DNA from: an uncultured Rhodospirillales bacterium
GTDB lineage: Bacteria; Pseudomonadota; Alphaproteobacteria; Acetobacterales; Acetobacteraceae
NCBI GenBank assembly: GCA_903845065.1
Contig: CAIMWH010000265.1
Span: forward strand, 1-36,312
Length of the DNA stretch: 36,312 nt
Direction of reading: 5' to 3'
The first letter of the stretch is position 1, and each line of letters starts with the position of its first letter. Below are positions 33,141 to 36,312 of this stretch, one piece after another. Both the position numbers and the translations under genes were made by a program. The notes beneath the pieces are model-generated. The model ran no database searches. It had not been told where the DNA came from and saw only the letters and a list, made by a program, of their open reading frames with translations.

Positions 33141-34036
33141 AGCCGCCCGAGCATCACGGCGAGGCCGATCGCGAACCCGACCTCCCGATTGGCATGGAAC
33201 AGCCGCAGGCAGAGCGCCGGATTGTCGATATCGAGCCGCGCCACCTGCCGCACCAGCAATGCCGCCGGCACCAGCAACCCGGCGAAATACAGCCCCGAAA
33301 GCCCCGCCAGCCACCCCGCCAGCCCGAGCAGCACCATCGTCGCCCCATAGCACGCCACCAGGAACGGCCGCGTCCGCTCGGCGAACAACCGCGCGGTGGA
33401 ACGCACCCCCACCAGCGCGTCATCCTCGCGGTCCTGGTGGGCATAAATCGTGTCATACCCCAGGATCCACGCGATCGCCGCCGCGTACAGCAACAGCGCC
33501 GGCCCATCGATCCGCCCCGTCGCCGCCGCATACCCCATCGGCGCGGCCCAGCCGAAGGTAAAGCCCAGCATCAACTGCGGCCACCACGTCACCCGCTTGG
33601 CCAGCGGATAGCTAACCACCAGCAGCAGCGAGCCAACCCCCAGCGCGATGGCGAGCCCATTCAACTGCATCAGGATCACGAAACTGATCGCCAGCAGCCC
33701 GGCGAGGAACCCCGCCGCCTGGCGCATCCTGAGCGCCCCCGAGGCCAACGGCCGCCCGGCGGTGCGCGTCACCAGCCGGTCCATGTCGCGGTCCCACATA
33801 TCGTTCACCACGCACCCGGCGGCGCGCATCAGGAACGCCCCCACCAGGAACAGCGCCACGAGCATCGCCCCTTCGCGCACCGTCGCCGCCCCCAGCGAAA
33901 TCGACCACAGCCCGGGCAAGAACAGCAGCCACCCCCCGATCGGCCGGTCAAGCCGGGCGAGGTGGATGTACGGCACCCAGGCGGGCGGCACGCGGGCAAC
34001 CCAGCCGGTGCGGAGGATATCGGTATGTGGCGGCAT
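33137..34036 (-). CDS. ubiA: 4-hydroxybenzoate polyprenyltransferase
   Basis: A 299-residue integral membrane prenyltransferase of ubiquinone synthesis that attaches the polyprenyl chain to 4-hydroxybenzoate. Both Asp-rich motifs are clear: CVVNDMWDRDMDRLVTRT and GYDTIYAHQDREDDALVG. RPIGGWLLFLPGLWSI at the first helix and AGRPLASGAL are typical. About eight to nine helices. ATG 34036 is preferred over 34060, which overlaps the divergent rsmE start and lies upstream of the predicted transcription start. The methyltransferase follows with a GTGA overlap. Confidence 0.95.
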   Translation of the reverse strand: MPPHTDILRTGWVARVPPAWVPYIHLARLDRPIGGWLLFLPGLWSISLGAATVREGAMLVALFLVGAFLMRAAGCVVNDMWDRDMDRLVTRTAGRPLASGALRMRQAAGFLAGLLAISFVILMQLNGLAIALGVGSLLLVVSYPLAKRVTWWPQLMLGFTFGWAAPMGYAAATGRIDGPALLLYAAAIAWILGYDTIYAHQDREDDALVGVRSTARLFAERTRPFLVACYGATMVLLGLAGWLAGLSGLYFAGLLVPAALLVRQVARLDIDNPALCLRLFHANREVGFAIGLAVMLGRL

Positions 34037-34043
34037 GGGTGTT

Positions 34044-34071
34044 ACTCTGCCTGTCAGCATGACCCCGTCAA
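34044..34071 (-). promoter_or_regulatory. Candidate ubiA promoter lying inside the rsmE 5' end
   Basis: Minus-strand TTGACG (plus 34066-34071), 16-base spacer, CAGAGT (plus 34044-34049; 3 of 6). The -10 ends 7 bases before ATG 34036, implying a leaderless or nearly leaderless ubiA transcript. The -35 is within rsmE codons 3-5. Confidence 0.4.
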
Positions 34072-34766
34072 TCCGCCTTTATGTCCCCGCTCCCCTGTCC
34101 GAAGGCGTCAAGATCGCCGCCGGCGACGGCCAGGCCCATTACCTCGGCGGCGTGATGCGCCGCGGCGTGGGCGATGCGGTGCTGCTGTTCAACGGCACCG
34201 ACGGCGAATGGCGCGCCACCATCGCCGCCATCAAGCGGGATCGCGCCACCTTTACCGTGGAGGCGCAAACCCGCCCGCAACTGCCCGAGCCCGACCTCTG
34301 GCTCGCCTTCGCCCCCCTCAAGCGCGACGCGACCGACCTTGTGGTGCAGAAGGCCACCGAACTCGGCGCCGCCGCCATCCTGCCCGTCATCACCGCGCGC
34401 ACCAACGCCGCCCGCGTCAACACCGAACGCTTCGCCGCCATCGCCGCCGAGGCCGCGGAACAATGCGAACGCCTCAGCGTGCCCCGCATCGCCGAGCCCG
34501 TCGCCTTCGAACGCCTCCTGCGCGACTGGCCGCCCGAACGCCGCCTCGTCCTCGCCGCCGAACGCGCCGAGGCAGGTCCGATCAGGCCGGTTACGGGGCC
34601 GGTTGCATTAATGATCGGTCCGGAGGGCGGTTTCACGCCGCAGGAGCTTGACCTTGCGGCCCGGCATCCCTTTGTTCACATGGTCTCGCTCGGTCCGCGC
34701 ATCTTGCGTGCCGAGACGGCTGCCATCGTCGGGCTGGCTCTTCTGCAAGCGTCTTCCGGCGGCTAA
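34059..34766 (+). CDS. rsmE: 16S rRNA (uracil-1498-N3)-methyltransferase
   Basis: A 235-residue SPOUT-fold methyltransferase of helix 44 of 16S rRNA. The N-terminal PUA-like part has QAHYLGGVMRRGVGDAVLLFNG. The catalytic domain has DLVVQKATELGAAAILPVIT, the SAM knot LMIGPEGGFTPQEL and VSLGPRILRAETAAI. ATG 34059 lies 22 bases from the divergent ubiA start. The frame continues upstream through ubiA but only as shadow. gshA follows after 43 bases; this ubiA/rsmE/gshA neighbourhood is common in alphaproteobacteria. Confidence 0.95.
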   Translation: MTPSIRLYVPAPLSEGVKIAAGDGQAHYLGGVMRRGVGDAVLLFNGTDGEWRATIAAIKRDRATFTVEAQTRPQLPEPDLWLAFAPLKRDATDLVVQKATELGAAAILPVITARTNAARVNTERFAAIAAEAAEQCERLSVPRIAEPVAFERLLRDWPPERRLVLAAERAEAGPIRPVTGPVALMIGPEGGFTPQELDLAARHPFVHMVSLGPRILRAETAAIVGLALLQASSGG

Positions 34767-34809
34767 GATTTGGTGAAACAGCGCCGCCGCGCCTGAAGGA
34801 ACGTTCACG

Positions 34810-36174
34810 ATGTCCAATCCCGGAGACGCCGACACGACGCCGATCACGTCGATGCGGCAGCTCGCCGACTACATCGCCGTGGGCGGCAAGCCCGCCTCGC
34901 AATGGACTATCGGCACTGAGCACGAAAAATTCGGCTTCTATGCCAACAACTTCCGCTCGCCCCCGTACGAGCCCAACGGCATCCGCGCCATCCTCGAAGG
35001 CATCGCCACCACCGGCTGGGAGCCCATCCTGGATCGCGGCAACCCCATCGGCCTCAAGCGCGGCCTGGCCTCGGTCTCGCTCGAACCGGCCGGCCAGCTC
35101 GAACTCTCCGGCGGCCTCATGCCCACCCTGCATGACACCAAATCCGAGATCGAGGCCCATTACGAGGACGTCCGCCGGGTCTCCGCCCCCTTCAACCTCG
35201 GCTGGTCCGCGCTCGGCTTCCACCCGACGCAAACCCGCGAAGAGATGCCGTGGATGCCCAAGGGCCGCTACGCCATCATGAAGCGTTACATGCCCATCGT
35301 CGGCACCATGGGCCTCGATATGATGACCCGCACCTGTACCGTGCAGGTCAATCTCGATTATGCCGACGAAGCCGACATGGTGAAGAAATTGCGCGTCTCC
35401 CTCGCGCTCCAGCCCCTCGCCACCGCCCTGTTCGCCAATTCGCCGTTCTACGAAGGCAAGCCGAACGGCCGGATGTCCAACCGCGCCTTCGCCTGGACCG
35501 ATACCGACAACGCCCGCTCCGGCATCCCCGCCGTGTTCTTCGAGGACGGCTTCGGCTTCGAGCGCTACGTGAACTGGCTGATCGATGCCGTGCCGATGTA
35601 TTTCGTCCTGCGCGACAACAAGTACATCGACGTCGCCGGCCGCTCCTTCCGCCACTTCCTCAATGGCCAACTCGGCAACTCCGAGGCCGGCGAGGCCACG
35701 ATGGGCGATTTCGCCGATCACATGACCACCGTGTTCACCGATGTGCGCCTCAAGCGCTTCCTCGAAATGCGCGGCTCGGACGCCGGCAGCACCGAGATGA
35801 TGGTCGCCCAGTCCGCCCTGTGGGTCGGCCTGCTCTACGATCCCGCGGCCCTCGAAGCCGTCTCCGCCCTGGTGCGCAAGCATGACTGGCGCAGCTTCGC
35901 TGCCCTGCGCGCCCAGGTGCCGCACACCGCGATGGCAACGCCGTGGCAGGGCGGCACCCTGCGGGACCTCGGGCGGGAGGTGGTGGCCATCGCCATGGAC
36001 GGGCTCAAGGCCCGTGCCCGACTCGATTCGGCCGGGCGCGATGAAACAATCCACCTCGCACCCCTTCAAGAAATCGTGAATGGCGGCCCAACCCAGGCCG
36101 AACACTGGCTGTCCCGTTTTCACGGGGCGTGGAATGGCGATATCACACGGATCTTCACCGAGTCAGCCATTTAA
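34810..36174 (+). CDS. gshA: Glutamate-cysteine ligase, plant/alphaproteobacterial type
   Basis: A 454-residue enzyme for the first step of glutathione synthesis (gamma-glutamylcysteine from Glu, Cys and ATP). It belongs to the GCS2-type group shared with plant chloroplasts rather than E. coli GshA. Seen: TIGTEHEKFGF, SLEPAGQLELSGG, GFHPTQTREEMPWMPKGRYAIMKRYMP, MTRTCTVQVNLDY, ANSPFYEGKPNG and VFFEDGFGFERYVNWLIDAVPMYF, ending with SARARLD-like KARARLDSAGRDET. AAGGA lies 8-9 bases before ATG 34810. Length is normal. Confidence 0.96.
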   Translation: MSNPGDADTTPITSMRQLADYIAVGGKPASQWTIGTEHEKFGFYANNFRSPPYEPNGIRAILEGIATTGWEPILDRGNPIGLKRGLASVSLEPAGQLELSGGLMPTLHDTKSEIEAHYEDVRRVSAPFNLGWSALGFHPTQTREEMPWMPKGRYAIMKRYMPIVGTMGLDMMTRTCTVQVNLDYADEADMVKKLRVSLALQPLATALFANSPFYEGKPNGRMSNRAFAWTDTDNARSGIPAVFFEDGFGFERYVNWLIDAVPMYFVLRDNKYIDVAGRSFRHFLNGQLGNSEAGEATMGDFADHMTTVFTDVRLKRFLEMRGSDAGSTEMMVAQSALWVGLLYDPAALEAVSALVRKHDWRSFAALRAQVPHTAMATPWQGGTLRDLGREVVAIAMDGLKARARLDSAGRDETIHLAPLQEIVNGGPTQAEHWLSRFHGAWNGDITRIFTESAI

Positions 36175-36312
36175 CCCGTCCTATTCATGGGGCTGACGTT
36201 CGTTTCGCGATTTGAGCGGCGGGCATGGATTTCCTGTCGCCTGTTTCATCGCGGTAGCCGGTGGTTTTTGATGGGCGTTGGGGTTTCGGGCTGCGGTTGG
36301 TTCGGGGGCAAT
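36175..36312. other. Terminal stretch with no assigned gene; possible start of an open frame at 36187
   Basis: 138 bases after gshA. A frame beginning MGLTFVSRFERRAWISC at ATG 36187 stays open to the window end (42 codons), with less C-rich third positions than the genes before it. The opposite strand is also open (43 codons to a TAG). No ribosome binding site and no recognisable family, so neither is called as a gene. Confidence 0.3.

Noticed and set aside
33194..34651. A 485-codon plus-strand frame antisense to ubiA and overlapping rsmE
   Set aside because: His/Arg/Pro-rich translation without homology; ubiA and rsmE on their own frames have clear motifs.
1..36312. CRISPR array, tRNA, rRNA, insertion sequence or phage genes
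   Set aside because: No regularly spaced repeats, no tRNA-like cloverleaf or CCA end noticed by eye, and no transposase, integrase or phage motifs in any frame; a covariance-model scan would be needed for small RNAs.

Overview
The window is 36.3 kb of very GC-rich, densely packed DNA from an alphaproteobacterial chromosome. The gene content (MucR-type regulator, alphaproteobacterial Fur/Mur, PetP/PetR-like pair, OlsB-like acyltransferase, plant-type glutamate-cysteine ligase, alpha2beta2 glycyl-tRNA synthetase, PPDK) fits Rhodospirillales, perhaps Acetobacteraceae. That placement is an inference from gene content and base composition. I saw no rRNA, tRNA, insertion sequence, phage gene, CRISPR array or replication origin.

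Layout. (1) 1-1364: the 3' end of infC with a strong hairpin terminator, a DoxX-family membrane protein and a PEP-CTERM secreted protein. (2) 1618-12321: one long plus-strand operon for import and cleavage of peptide-like compounds. It has two tandem substrate-binding proteins (the first broken by a +1 frameshift in a run of eight C), two ABC ATPases, two permeases, a glycerophosphodiester phosphodiesterase, a D-aminopeptidase closely resembling the Ochrobactrum enzyme, and an uncharacterised membrane protein. (3) 12242-16437: ilvE on the minus strand, divergent from a MarR/OmpR/histidine-kinase regulatory cassette, followed by a convergent glycine-zipper lipoprotein. (4) 16463-23287, minus strand: a GT61-type glycosyltransferase, ppdK, glyS and glyQ. 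(5) 23474-32502, mostly plus: a DUF2076 protein, tsaB, rimI, a TusA-like protein (minus), a MucR regulator, fur/mur, an OlsB-like acyltransferase, a 2-hydroxyacid dehydrogenase, lnt, a PraR-like XRE regulator and a large membrane protein. (6) 32499-36174: a methyltransferase and ubiA (minus), divergent from rsmE and gshA. The last 140 bases have no assigned gene.

How the genes work together. The best candidate for a less-described system is region 2: an ABC importer whose operon ends in cytoplasmic D-aminopeptidase and GDPD enzymes, suggesting scavenging of D-amino-acid-containing, possibly glycerophosphate-linked, cell-wall fragments. Region 5 looks like a shortened and interrupted version of a cluster common in alphaproteobacteria (tsaB-rimI-fur-acyltransferase-miaB-phoH-ybeY-corC-lnt-xre). 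Several promoters appear to place the transcription start on or next to the ATG (fur, tsaB, ubiA), suggesting leaderless mRNAs. Several convergent gene pairs overlap at their 3' ends.
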